Part shown: positions 9,371 to 18,183 of the stretch, piece after piece | Layout: each line of letters starts with the position of its first letter | Numbering within the stretch: the stretch's first letter is position 1 | NCBI GenBank assembly: GCA_964615975.1 | Contig: CAZTTH010000034.1 | Coordinates: forward strand, 1-40,876 | From: CAZTTH01 sp964615975 | GTDB taxonomy: Bacteria > Verrucomicrobiota > Lentisphaeria > JABSQK01 > JAJFLO01 | Direction: 5' to 3' | Length of the DNA stretch: 40,876 bases | Notes under the pieces: model-generated | Told to the model about the DNA's origin: nothing | Database searches by the model: none | Seen by the model: only the letters and a program-made list of their open reading frames with translations | Program-made: the position numbers and the translations under genes

Positions 9371-10760
9371 GGCTTTTCTCCTCTTCCAGATCCCTCAGAC
9401 TTCCACCGACCATACGCTCCATGCGAGCCTGATATTGAAGGTAATCGGTGAGCGCCCTTAAGCGGGCGAGATTGAAGTTGAGCCAGACACTTTGGGTCTC
9501 GAGAAAACCACTGATATCCTTGACGTTATCCCGTTGCCAGATCTCGGCGATTTCCATTGCCTTCTCGGATTGGGGGATCAGCGTTTTTTCGTAAAGTTCG
9601 ATCAGGCGCCTGGCGTTCTCCATACGAAAATAAATCCCCGCGATCCCTGACCTGGTCGTATTCTCGAGCTGGCGCTGAGTTTCTACAGCCACTTCCTGCT
9701 TGTATTCGGCTTCGCGAATATGAGAACGATTTTTATTAATCCACCAGGGAATTGTGATGCCGAAGCCAATCGACCACGGGTCCTTGCCGTTATCCGGGGT
9801 TGTGGGATTCAATGCCTCCCCGGTGTCAATGGTCATCAGGTCAATGCTGAATTTCGGCAACGTCTCCTTCCTCGCGAGGGTAATCGCCGCTTGTGATTTG
9901 GCGACCTGATTCCCGGCAATGCTGATTTCCTGCCGTTTCTCCAATGCCATCAGTTCCAGTTTGTCGATAGGGATATCGCTGAATACCACTGACCCTGCCT
10001 TCAGTTCTCCAAATGATAGTCGTGCCGGCAGATCCAGGAGCGCCATGATTTTCACTTCTTCGACTGCGGTCAATTCCTGCAAAAGGATTAGGTCATAACT
10101 CAACTGCGCTAACTGACTCTCGGCTTTTAACACATCATTGTATTTGGCTTCGTTTTTTGTGTATTGAGTCGTTGTAACGCGCAGGACCTGTTGCATCAGT
10201 TCCTGGTTTTGTTGTGTAAGTGTAATAGCTCTCTGGAGGTAGGAGAGTTCGAAGTAGCTTAACTTCATGTCGACAATGAAGTCACGGATCGACTGCTCAT
10301 ATTGGAGGTGGGCGATGGCTATATCTTTAAGGATTACCTCGCCGGCGGCATGTAATGTCCCCGGGAATGGCAATGACTGAGAGAATCCGAAGCGCTGCTT
10401 TTGCGGACCAACCCGGGTCTCAACACTATCACCAAAATAGTCATAGCGGATCATCGGATCCGGAAGCGCGGTTACTTGCGGATATTTTTCAATCACTACT
10501 CGCCATCCGGCCTTGGCGATGCGCACCGACGGATTGCGCGCGATACCCAATTCGATCAAAGTGGGAAGTTGGATTTCTCCAGTGAGAATTTGAATCAGCC
10601 TGTTCTCCGGTGTGTCGTCATTCGCTTGGATTGGATTTGCAGATATTTCCTCCCTGGCGATAACGGTGGATGGACTTTCGGCACTTTGCAAAAGCAACGG
10701 AAGAGCAAAGAAGCTCAACCATAATAACATGGAAATAAGTTTACTTTTTTTATTCATCAT
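9360..10760 (-). CDS. cusC: TolC-like outer-membrane efflux factor (OMF 1 of the second pump)
   Basis: 466-aa OEP/TolC family protein with a Sec signal peptide (about 1-28, LLWLSFFALPLLLQSAES) and no lipobox cysteine. Two related halves carry the typical OEP helices (LPFPGTLHAAGEVILKDI; GFGITIPWWINKNRSHIREA). The start ATG overlaps the TGA of the small upstream ORF (ATGA), and the gene end overlaps the next OMF start by 11 bp. These overlaps point to coupled, near-stoichiometric synthesis of both OMFs. The role is inferred as the channel of the CusBA-like pump; the gene symbol is by analogy only. Confidence 0.85.
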   Translation of the reverse strand: MMNKKSKLISMLLWLSFFALPLLLQSAESPSTVIAREEISANPIQANDDTPENRLIQILTGEIQLPTLIELGIARNPSVRIAKAGWRVVIEKYPQVTALPDPMIRYDYFGDSVETRVGPQKQRFGFSQSLPFPGTLHAAGEVILKDIAIAHLQYEQSIRDFIVDMKLSYFELSYLQRAITLTQQNQELMQQVLRVTTTQYTKNEAKYNDVLKAESQLAQLSYDLILLQELTAVEEVKIMALLDLPARLSFGELKAGSVVFSDIPIDKLELMALEKRQEISIAGNQVAKSQAAITLARKETLPKFSIDLMTIDTGEALNPTTPDNGKDPWSIGFGITIPWWINKNRSHIREAEYKQEVAVETQRQLENTTRSGIAGIYFRMENARRLIELYEKTLIPQSEKAMEIAEIWQRDNVKDISGFLETQSVWLNFNLARLRALTDYLQYQARMERMVGGSLRDLEEEKSHDE

Positions 10761-10948
10761 TTTACATAAAGCAAGGATGCTGTTTCCTCGTTACCGGTGA
10801 TGGAATTGACTTTGGCTTGGACATCCATCGAATCTTTAAATAAAAGTAATACTTCAACATCATGTTCCAATTTGGAACAGGCCAACCAGTATTCTTCAAG
10901 TGATTTGATATGATTTTGAGCAACTTTGAATTTTGCTTTGTCTTTAAT
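10757..10948 (-). CDS. Candidate 63-aa protein, possible ATT start, coupled to OMF 1
   Basis: In the gap between two OMF genes one frame reads as plausible protein (IKDKAKFKVAQNHIKSLEEY ... ETASLLYVK) with no stop for 63 codons. Its TGA overlaps the next gene's ATG as ATGA, a classic coupling arrangement. There is no in-frame ATG, GTG or TTG at a sensible place. A strong GGAGGA lies 5 nt before an ATT codon at 10948, which would be a rare start. The frame is the same as that of the upstream OMF after its TAA, so a remnant is also possible. It is soluble, mostly helical and charged, and I do not recognise it. Confidence 0.35.
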   Translation of the reverse strand: MKDKAKFKVAQNHIKSLEEYWLACSKLEHDVEVLLLFKDSMDVQAKVNSITGNEETASLLYVK

Positions 10949-10993
10949 TGTGCTCCTCCATGACCGGTATAGTCCGTGAAAAATTTGTGGTTT

Positions 10994-12361
10994 TTAATGC
11001 GCAGATGGGGCAACAGCCTGCCGAACCTCAAGCCAACCCCCGACTGCGTACTCCAGTGCGGGACGGGCGGTGGCCTGATCTTCCTCAAGCCGATTCAAGA
11101 TCCGCCGCGCTTCAATAAGTTCGCGCTGTGTTTCGATCAATACTGTTTGATCCGTCGTTCCGGAACGTATCGCCGCCTCCACACCATGGAGGTTATCCTG
11201 AGCTAATTTCAGAACCTGGTTCCGGTAGAACTCGGTGAGTTGACTGGCGCGGCGAAGCTCAACTAGAGCTGCCCGCGCTTCGATCACAGCGTTCTGTTCT
11301 ACCTGCTCAGCTCGCGCCTCCGCGATGCGGATCAGTGATTTCGCCTTTTCCACCCTGACTGTCCCCAGGTCGAAGAAGGGGATGGTGAGATCGACTGCGG
11401 GCCCAATCTCGCTTATTCCATCCGCTGACTCGTAGCTCACGCCTGCATCGACATCTGCCTTTCCCTGGCGCCACTGGCTCGCCTTGAGTTCCTGTCTGCG
11501 TGTTTCGACCTCAAATTGCGCGGCAAGTACATCGAGACGTTGTGCACGAACGCGGGCCCCAAGTTCTTTTTCGGTCCAATGAGAAGATTCATCAGAACTT
11601 GATGCAGTGTCCATGTCTGCGACCCATTCCGTATCCCCATCAACTAAACCCATTTCAAGCATGAGCTCGAGCTTGCGCTTCACAAGCGCGGCTTGTTCAT
11701 GCTGAAGCTCCGCCTGAAGTCCAAGGAGTTGCTGTCGAACACGGTTCACATCGAGCACGGTCGCTTCACCGGCACGCACTCGGCTCTCCGTGGTTAAGAT
11801 TGATCGTTCGAGTAGAGCAATGTCCTGCTGGGTTAATTCGATGCCCTTTTGACCATATACCACATGCCCATGCGCCTGTCGTACTCGAGTGACAAGCTGA
11901 AGCGATCTGTCAGATGCCGAGAGCACTGTCCGATCGAGCTCCGCCTGTGCCGCCCCCATTCGATAGGGTCGCAGCCATAAATCGGTAAATTGTTGGATGA
12001 CACCCACATCAAAGGTTGAAGTACCGCCAGAGAGTGGGAGTCGGAACGCGAGGTTGACGACCGGGTTGGGTAAAAGTCCTGCCTGGATCAAGTCTGCCCG
12101 TGTGACTGAGATCAGTTCCAATTCCACGCGCAGTTCACGATTGTTTCGAAGTGCTATTATTTCTGCCTGCGTGGATGATAGTGGAGAGATACCATCCCAC
12201 AGGGACGGTAGGTTATCATCACTCCATGCATTCTGGATTCCCGAGCGGGATTCGACGAGGGAAGAGACGCGGTGAATGTCACGTTCAAGGTTCACTGTGG
12301 AACACCCTGCGAGGAGTAGAGCGCTTACGACCACTGCGTTTATCATCTCTCGTTGTATCAT
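10994..12361 (-). CDS. TolC-like outer-membrane efflux lipoprotein of the first pump
   Basis: OEP/TolC family protein, about 455 aa from the chosen start. An upstream in-frame ATG at 12415 exists, but the codon at 12361 places a lipoprotein signal at the N-terminus (VVVSALLLAGC, Cys20), has a GGTGAT site, and leaves the 12380-12416 hairpin outside the gene. OEP repeats are visible (NPVVNLAFRLPLSGG; VDLTIPFFDLGTVRVEKAK). It follows the adaptor, permease and His-rich protein genes, so it is probably the outer-membrane duct of that CzcCBA-type pump. It is more distant from the two tandem OMFs than those are from each other. Confidence 0.87.
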   Translation of the reverse strand: MIQREMINAVVVSALLLAGCSTVNLERDIHRVSSLVESRSGIQNAWSDDNLPSLWDGISPLSSTQAEIIALRNNRELRVELELISVTRADLIQAGLLPNPVVNLAFRLPLSGGTSTFDVGVIQQFTDLWLRPYRMGAAQAELDRTVLSASDRSLQLVTRVRQAHGHVVYGQKGIELTQQDIALLERSILTTESRVRAGEATVLDVNRVRQQLLGLQAELQHEQAALVKRKLELMLEMGLVDGDTEWVADMDTASSSDESSHWTEKELGARVRAQRLDVLAAQFEVETRRQELKASQWRQGKADVDAGVSYESADGISEIGPAVDLTIPFFDLGTVRVEKAKSLIRIAEARAEQVEQNAVIEARAALVELRRASQLTEFYRNQVLKLAQDNLHGVEAAIRSGTTDQTVLIETQRELIEARRILNRLEEDQATARPALEYAVGGWLEVRQAVAPSAH

Positions 12362-12379
12362 AGTATCACCATAGAATTC

Positions 12380-12416
12380 CGTGGGCCGGACGATTGGTAC
12401 GTATATCCGGCCCACG
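12380..12416 (-). promoter_or_regulatory. Intergenic hairpin upstream of the tolC-like gene
   Basis: A perfect 11-bp stem (CGTGGGCCGGA at 12380-12390 with its complement at 12406-12416) encloses a 15-nt loop. No U-tract follows on the minus strand, so it is not a simple terminator. An mRNA-processing or stabilising hairpin between the His-rich protein gene and the OMF gene is the likeliest role. Confidence 0.45.
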
Positions 12417-12450
12417 CATTCATTAATCCATGCTGGCTGGGATTGCCATC

Positions 12451-13017
12451 CTATTTGTTCTTCTCCATGTTCGGAACATGTTTCTTAAGTGTCACTTGGA
12501 AGGCGAGCATCTCCTGGTAGATCTTTTTGGTCGCTTCAAGATTACCTGAGTGTCCTGCCTCATCGATTGGTTTGAATTTATCCGCTAGCGCCTTGGCAGT
12601 GAGGTTGATCTCTTTTACTGCTTCCCTGGGCACTCCCGAATCCGCCTTAAGAGCGAGCTGCGCCAGGGTCTTCGCGACATCATGGATCATCTCTGCTTCA
12701 CCATGAATGTCATCAAGCTTATTGGTATCGATTAATCCTTGGATGTTCTTCAGCCGATCGTCGATAGCGAGCATGGCAATTCCATAACTCGACGGCATCC
12801 TGGCAGCCTGTTTCTTCTGGCTTTCTTTTCCATGTTTGTGATCCCCATGGCTATGATCACCATGGTCGTGATGGTCATGGTGCCCCTGTGAGAAAGCGGC
12901 CCTGCCCATAGTGAGTCCTATGATAAGGGTGATAACAGCTCCCAGCATAATAAATGAATGGGGGATGAACCTGTTCAGTTTCCATTGGCTTTCTGTGGTG
13001 TTGCAGCTTGTTTTCAT
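12451..13017 (-). CDS. His-rich periplasmic metal-binding protein
   Basis: 188-aa exported protein. A signal anchor or signal peptide spans about 20-44 (IMLGAVITLIIGLTMGRAAFSQ). It is followed by a histidine cluster at 46-62 with nine His (GHHDHHDHGDHSHGDHKHG), then an all-helical domain of about 110 residues (AMLAIDDRLKNIQGLIDTN ... FQVTLKKHVPN). The start has a good AAGGAG site. It lies between the permease and OMF genes of the first pump and is likely co-transcribed with them. The His cluster suggests a periplasmic buffer or donor for Zn, Ni, Co or Cu. I cannot name the family; the helical part resembles small metal-resistance four-helix proteins only in general terms. Confidence 0.75.
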   Translation of the reverse strand: MKTSCNTTESQWKLNRFIPHSFIMLGAVITLIIGLTMGRAAFSQGHHDHHDHGDHSHGDHKHGKESQKKQAARMPSSYGIAMLAIDDRLKNIQGLIDTNKLDDIHGEAEMIHDVAKTLAQLALKADSGVPREAVKEINLTAKALADKFKPIDEAGHSGNLEATKKIYQEMLAFQVTLKKHVPNMEKNK

Positions 13018-13096
13018 AATGTTTCTCCTTCTGTATAGTGGGTTGATAACTTCGAGGTGATGTAGCGACTTTTCATAACCTTTCTCCTTTTATATT

Positions 13097-16000
13097 TTAG
13101 TGTGTTGTTGATTCTGATGAGATGCCATCAGCACTCATTGGGTGAGTGCCGGGCTTATTGCTGACCGCTGCCGCAGTTGAGGTGATCTTAGCGGTAAAGT
13201 CGAGCGCTTCCTCCCGCCGTCGCGCCACGAGCCTTCGCGCCGCAGTACCGCCATAGTTAAGGAACACCGTCGGCGTTACGAAGAAATCGAGAGCCGTGCT
13301 GGTGAGCAGTCCGCCGAGCACGACGAGCGCGACAGGGTGGAGGATTTCCCGCCCGGGTTGACCGGCTGAGAGCGCAAGAGGGATCAGCGAAAGACTCGCA
13401 GTGAACGCGGTCATGAGCACGGGAGCAACTCGTTCCTGGCTTCCGCGAATGACCATTTCCTTCCCGAATTCCATACCCTCCTCGACCATGAGGTTAATGT
13501 AGTGGCTGATCATGAGGACACCGTTTCGAGTGGCGATTCCAGTCAGGCTGATAAAACCCACGAGACTCGCCACACTGAATTCGGTACCGGTGATGTAAAG
13601 CACCCCCACACTGCCAATGAACGCAAATGGGATGTTCAACATGATCTGGCCCGCAACCATGGCCGATTGGTAGTTGCAGTAGAGCACGAAAAACATCGCG
13701 ATGAAGCTCGCAAGGCCAAGGAGTATGAGCAGCCGTGTTGCTTCGCGTTGACTCTCGAACTGTCCGCCGATAGTCAGCGCATAGCCCTGCGGGAGTAAAA
13801 TATCCATGGCGAGACTTTTCTCAATCTCTCTGACTGTGCTTCCCAGGTCGCGGCCGCGCACGTTACACTGGATGACAATGCGCCTCCTCAGGTTTTCGCG
13901 GAGCACCTGGTTGGGGCCGAGTTGTTCGACGATGTCTACTACATCCTGAAGCAATACGATGGCCCCAGTCGGACTCACGAGCCGTAATTCACCAAGCTTC
14001 CTGAAATCTTGCGTCTGACGCTCATCCACCTTGACGACCAGATCGTAACTTCTCTGCCCTTCGAGGACCTGGCTCACGACCTTCCCCTTCATGGCGGTCT
14101 CAAGCTCATCGGTGAGTTGTCCGGGAGAGAACCCGAACCGTGCGGCGGATTCTCGTTTTATTTTCAAATGAACCTGAGGGATGAGCACTTGCTGTTCGGT
14201 TTGGAGATCGACCACTCCCGGGATACCCTTCATGGCGGCCTGCGCTTGCTCGGCAAGTTTTCGCAATAATCCAAGATCGTCGCCAGTGATCTTGACCGCG
14301 ATTTGAGCGCGGATGCCACTCAGGAGGTGGTCAATACGGTGTCCAATTGGTTGTCCGATTGAGGACGCGACTCCGGGGAGCTGTTCGAGCTTTTCCTGCA
14401 TGGCAGCAAAGACAACGGCCCGGTCTCGCACAGACTTAGGTGGCATGCGACTCTCTGAACGCGAGGCGTCATTTGTACCCTTAATCTCCTGTTTCGTCCA
14501 AAAATCGACGTCGATTTCAGAGTAGTGTACACCTTCGGCATGTTCGTCTTGCTCCGCCCTGCCTGTTCGTCTGCCTGTGCTTTTCACCTCTGGGACTGTA
14601 AGCAACAGCTCTTCTGCTTTCCTACCCAGTTCATCCGATTGGGTGAGCGAGATGCCGGGTTGAGCGGTCACATTAACCGTGGCGGTGCCTTCATTGAAGG
14701 GAGGCAAGAATTCGACGCCAAGACGCGTCACCAGGAATGCGCCCGCGATGACGAGGCCGGCGCAGACTGTTATTACAATCTTCGGATGTGGCATCGAGAG
14801 GGTGTAGGCAAAACGAGCTAAAATCTTAAAAAAACGTAATACTGATCCGTCCTTCTGGTGCTCCATGCGTTTCATTTGCGGTAAAAGGAATGAGCAGAGC
14901 ACAGGGGTTACAGTAAGTGACACTGCCAGCGATGCCATGATGCTGACGATATAAGCCACTGCCAGCGGCCGGAATAGGCGGCCCTCGATACCGGAAAGAG
15001 CGAAAAGTGGAATGAACACCAGAAGCACGATGATCGTGCCGATCACGATCGCGTTTCGGATTTCACTCGAGGCATGGAAGATCACTTGTATTGAGGGTGA
15101 TGGTACACGTTGAGTGCGATTTTCACGCAGCCTGCGGAACACGTTTTCGACATCAACCACGGCATCATCCACGAGTTCGCCAATAGCGACCGCTATGCCT
15201 CCGAGGGTCATCGTGTTCACGCTCATCCCGGTAGCGGCAAACACAATCGCGGTTATCACGATGCTGAGCGGGATTGCCGTGAGTGTTATAAAGGTCGTGC
15301 GGAAGTTCTGAAGGAAGAGAATCAGGATGATCACGACAAAAATACTTCCGTCGCGCAGGGCATGGATGACGTTTTTTACCGCTTCGTGGATGAAATTTGC
15401 CTGACGGAAGAGATTGGCGTTCAGTACCAGATCCGCCGGTAACGAGTCGCGCAATAGGTCAAGTTCCATGTCGATTTTGGCGGTGAGTTCACGGGTGTCA
15501 GCGCCAGGTTGTTTCTGCACTGCCATGATCACGGCTGATGCTCCATTCATTGATCCTTCGCCACGTTTGATGACTGCACCCGACTCGACGACTCGTGCGA
15601 CATCACGCACGAGCACTAGGCGAGGAACACCGTGTCCATCTGCACTTGGTCGCGTCGCAACAAGTGTCTCTTCGATGTCACCGACCGAGCGAACACGTCC
15701 CAGGTTGCGAACGACGAGCTCCTCGCTGCGTGCAACGATGAATCCTCCTCCGGTATTTTTGTTTGACAGGGCGAGCGCCTGTTCCAGGTTTTCCAAAGTG
15801 AGATCATATTTCCGCAGTAGATCAGTGTCCGCTTTCACTATAAACTGCTTGAGCTCGCCTCCCATCACGGTAACCTGGCTCACTCCGGTTATGGAGAGAA
15901 GAGCAGGGCGGATGACCCAGTCCGCAAGGCTGCGCACTTCCATCGGCGAACTGCTTGGATTCTGCAGCCCAATAAGCATGATTTCCCCCATGATGCTGCT

Positions 16001-16396
16001 GATGGGACCCATCACTGGAACAACGTCTGGCGGCAACTTCTCACTTGCCTGGGCCAGTCGTTCCTGCACTGTCTGACGGGCATAGCGAATATCGGTATTC
16101 CAGGAGAATTCAACGAAGACGATTGCCAAACCCAAACTGTTGACACTTCGTACCCGTTCGACACCTGGGGAACCGTTTACCGCGGTTTCAATCGGATATG
16201 TTACCTGGGTTTCAATTTCCTCTGGAGCGAGGCCAGTGGCTTCAACAAAGATCGTCACCACCGGACGGTTCAGATCCGGGAGGACATCGGTGGGTAATTT
16301 TAATGCCGTGAATGTTCCGTAGGTGAGTAACAATCCGGCCAAGACCAAAACGAGCATTCTGTGCTTAAGAGATGCCCGAATGATTGCGTTCAGCAT
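13097..16396 (-). CDS. czcA: CzcA-like HME-RND heavy-metal efflux permease
   Basis: 1099-aa RND permease of the heavy-metal family: TM1 then the porter domain (LPTDVLPDLNRPVVTIFVEA), TM4 with GELVDDAVVDVEN keeping the conserved Asp and Glu of CzcA-type proton pathways, and the second porter half from about residue 560. At the positions of the CusA methionine triad it has Asn (TVNVTAQPG), Tyr (HYSEIDV) and His (RIDHLLSG). A Cu(I)/Ag(I) soft-ligand site is therefore absent, and divalent cations (Zn/Co/Ni/Cd) or another substrate are likelier. It starts 18 bp after the adaptor stop and would work with that adaptor and the downstream lipoprotein OMF. The symbol is by family; the substrate is inferred. 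Confidence 0.92.
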   Translation of the reverse strand: MLNAIIRASLKHRMLVLVLAGLLLTYGTFTALKLPTDVLPDLNRPVVTIFVEATGLAPEEIETQVTYPIETAVNGSPGVERVRSVNSLGLAIVFVEFSWNTDIRYARQTVQERLAQASEKLPPDVVPVMGPISSIMGEIMLIGLQNPSSSPMEVRSLADWVIRPALLSITGVSQVTVMGGELKQFIVKADTDLLRKYDLTLENLEQALALSNKNTGGGFIVARSEELVVRNLGRVRSVGDIEETLVATRPSADGHGVPRLVLVRDVARVVESGAVIKRGEGSMNGASAVIMAVQKQPGADTRELTAKIDMELDLLRDSLPADLVLNANLFRQANFIHEAVKNVIHALRDGSIFVVIILILFLQNFRTTFITLTAIPLSIVITAIVFAATGMSVNTMTLGGIAVAIGELVDDAVVDVENVFRRLRENRTQRVPSPSIQVIFHASSEIRNAIVIGTIIVLLVFIPLFALSGIEGRLFRPLAVAYIVSIMASLAVSLTVTPVLCSFLLPQMKRMEHQKDGSVLRFFKILARFAYTLSMPHPKIVITVCAGLVIAGAFLVTRLGVEFLPPFNEGTATVNVTAQPGISLTQSDELGRKAEELLLTVPEVKSTGRRTGRAEQDEHAEGVHYSEIDVDFWTKQEIKGTNDASRSESRMPPKSVRDRAVVFAAMQEKLEQLPGVASSIGQPIGHRIDHLLSGIRAQIAVKITGDDLGLLRKLAEQAQAAMKGIPGVVDLQTEQQVLIPQVHLKIKRESAARFGFSPGQLTDELETAMKGKVVSQVLEGQRSYDLVVKVDERQTQDFRKLGELRLVSPTGAIVLLQDVVDIVEQLGPNQVLRENLRRRIVIQCNVRGRDLGSTVREIEKSLAMDILLPQGYALTIGGQFESQREATRLLILLGLASFIAMFFVLYCNYQSAMVAGQIMLNIPFAFIGSVGVLYITGTEFSVASLVGFISLTGIATRNGVLMISHYINLMVEEGMEFGKEMVIRGSQERVAPVLMTAFTASLSLIPLALSAGQPGREILHPVALVVLGGLLTSTALDFFVTPTVFLNYGGTAARRLVARRREEALDFTAKITSTAAAVSNKPGTHPMSADGISSESTTH

Positions 16397-16414
16397 AGTA
16401 ATCTAAACTTTCTC

Positions 16415-17698
16415 TTAATGTGAGTGGCCATGGCCATCATTGGCAGGTGGGGCCGGGTTAATGGTCTCTGCATTTTTAACCAGTGATTTCGGACGAATCT
16501 GACTCAGGCTGTAGCCGCCGGCGATGACCACCATGTCGCCTGGCGCCAGACCTTCCAAGATTTCGACAAACTGGTCATCTCTCACACCCGAAAGGACATT
16601 TTTTTTTATGTATGCTTCGCTGTCTTGGATAAACACAAAGGTGATGGGACCGTCCTTAAACAAGGCTGACACTGGAACCACAACTGCATTCTTCTCTTCT
16701 CGAAGCACAACTGTGGCTTCCACAAACATGCCGTCAAATAATATACCTGTGGTGTTATCTGTTTCGATGATGAGGTGGGCGGTGTGCTTGACCGGATCAA
16801 CAACTGGACTAATCATGCGAACCATCCCGTCTACGACTAAATCGCCATTACTTTTGGGTCGTATGCGCACTTTGTTTCCGATTGAACTTGATAACCGCGG
16901 CAATAGTGATTCCGGCACTTCGGCATCAACCTGCATGGTCTTGTAATCGGCAACACGCAGGAGCGTCTCCCCCGCCTGTACCCCTGCGCCAATGACCGCA
17001 TTTCGTTCAGTCACGACCCCGTCAAAGAGAGCGTGAAGGATCAGCCGTCCACTTTCATGTGCTTTGCCCTGCTCAATCTCACCCACGAGCTGCTTCATGG
17101 CGTCTAGTCCAGCCTGAGCTTGTCTGATTTCTATCTCAATTCGACTTACCTCTGAGCGCGTCGTGATTTCAGTACTGCGCTTTTCGCTCAGCAGGTTAGC
17201 TGTTACGACATCAGCGTTCGACGAAACGCGTGTGAACTCCAATTTAGCGACCTCCGCTTGTTCGCGGCGAGCTTCGAGTTCAGCCTCAAGCTGCATTATG
17301 CGCCATTTGGATTGTACAACCTCCGTGCGGAGCTTTAGATAATCAGGCGATGCGATCTCGATCAGTGGGTTGCCCGTTCGAACCATATCGCCTACCTGGA
17401 CGTGAACCGACTTGATGGCCCCCGCGACTAGTGATGTGACTGCCTGTACTCGGTTTGGCAACGGCCTTACCATACCAGTGAGATGCACCACAGACTCAAT
17501 CGCTCCGAAGTCAACCTCCGCGAGCTTAACGCCTATCAGAGTTGCGGTCTCAGGTGATATCTTGCGGGGTGCATCGAGGTCAAACCCTTGGGTTTCAACT
17601 TTGTTGTGCCCTTCATGGGCGAACAATGGATTGAGAAATGATGTACCAAAGAGAGTGAGAATCACACTGAATCTGAGATAGAGATATATCATTTTCAT
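16415..17698 (-). CDS. czcB: CzcB-like RND periplasmic adaptor
   Basis: 427-aa membrane-fusion protein. The signal peptide ends near LFA-HEG (residue 27), so the mature protein starts with a metal-binding-looking HEGH. A lipoyl half-motif (VHVQVGDMVRTGNPLIEIASP), a long alpha-hairpin (about 115-205), a beta-barrel region and a membrane-proximal domain follow. The C-terminus is DGHGHSH. It is first of the pump genes, with an AGGAG site and a candidate extended -10 promoter about 55 nt upstream of the ATG. Together with the next gene it forms the adaptor-permease pair of the first pump. Confidence 0.9.
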   Translation of the reverse strand: MKMIYLYLRFSVILTLFGTSFLNPLFAHEGHNKVETQGFDLDAPRKISPETATLIGVKLAEVDFGAIESVVHLTGMVRPLPNRVQAVTSLVAGAIKSVHVQVGDMVRTGNPLIEIASPDYLKLRTEVVQSKWRIMQLEAELEARREQAEVAKLEFTRVSSNADVVTANLLSEKRSTEITTRSEVSRIEIEIRQAQAGLDAMKQLVGEIEQGKAHESGRLILHALFDGVVTERNAVIGAGVQAGETLLRVADYKTMQVDAEVPESLLPRLSSSIGNKVRIRPKSNGDLVVDGMVRMISPVVDPVKHTAHLIIETDNTTGILFDGMFVEATVVLREEKNAVVVPVSALFKDGPITFVFIQDSEAYIKKNVLSGVRDDQFVEILEGLAPGDMVVIAGGYSLSQIRPKSLVKNAETINPAPPANDGHGHSH

Positions 17699-17750
17699 AA
17701 ATACTTCTCCTTTTTATCTATCCGCGAACCTCATGCGGACGGATTTTATT

Positions 17751-17759
17751 ATTATACCA
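17751..17759 (-). promoter_or_regulatory. Candidate extended -10 promoter for the czcB-like operon
   Basis: On the minus strand TGGTATAAT matches an extended -10 (TGnTATAAT). No good -35 is present at 17 bp, which extended -10 promoters can tolerate. The implied leader to the ATG at 17698 is about 45 nt and includes the AGGAG site. It would give sigma-70 basal transcription in addition to any ECF control. Confidence 0.4.
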
Positions 17760-17783
17760 TAGCTACTCAAGTGTTGATATGAG

Positions 17784-17809
17784 GTTAACGGAGGGCGGAC
17801 TTTCTTGTC
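17784..17809 (-). repeat. 26-bp dispersed motif, copy A
   Basis: Read on the minus strand this matches 29922-29947 on the plus strand with three mismatches; the shared core is GTCCGCC(C/T)TCCGTTAAC. Both copies are intergenic, which suggests a genome-wide small repeat. Confidence 0.6.
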
Positions 17810-18183
17810 TTAGTGGGTTGGAAAACCCGCCATCCGTACGCAACCGTTCATCAATCTCGCCTCAAAATCGAAGCCTGAGTAGTTGCGTTATCGGTTTGTA
17901 GTCAGGTCACACTCAGTGTGTGGCGAAAGTCTCAGAATCGATTTATCAATCTTTGGGTTATACAAACTACCGAATGTCCCTTTCCCTGTTTTTAAGAATT
18001 TGGTGATCGCTTGTTTCCATATTAAACGCTGATTTTTCTCTTATCCCTCCAATCTTTATGCAAATGACACCATTTTCCTTTAACTGCTGTTATGCGAAAT
18101 TGCTCATTTGGGGCTTGGTACGAGAATCAAATTGTTTTTTTTCTATGTCTGATGAGCATCGCTTCCTTAACGAAATTTTCGGA

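Larger units (their letters stand above)
17699..18183 (-). other. 485-bp regulatory gap between the sigma-factor gene and the pump operon
   Basis: No gene is evident. The gap holds a candidate promoter (17751-17759), a GGGTT/AACCC hairpin near 17813-17828, a 13-bp odd palindrome CACACTCAGTGTG at 17908-17920 that could be an operator, and a 26-bp motif shared with 29922-29947. It is the natural place for an ECF-controlled promoter driving czcB onward, but I could not identify an ECF -35/-10 pair with confidence. Confidence 0.5.

Noticed and set aside
10762..11088. 108-codon minus-strand frame overlapping the end of the tolC-like gene
   Set aside because: Its first part is out-of-frame tolC sequence and its second part is out of frame with the better supported 63-codon ORF; no start signal.
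15414..16076. 220-codon plus-strand frame opposite the czcA-like gene
   Set aside because: Ser/Arg/Thr-rich composition typical of an antisense shadow of a conserved permease gene.
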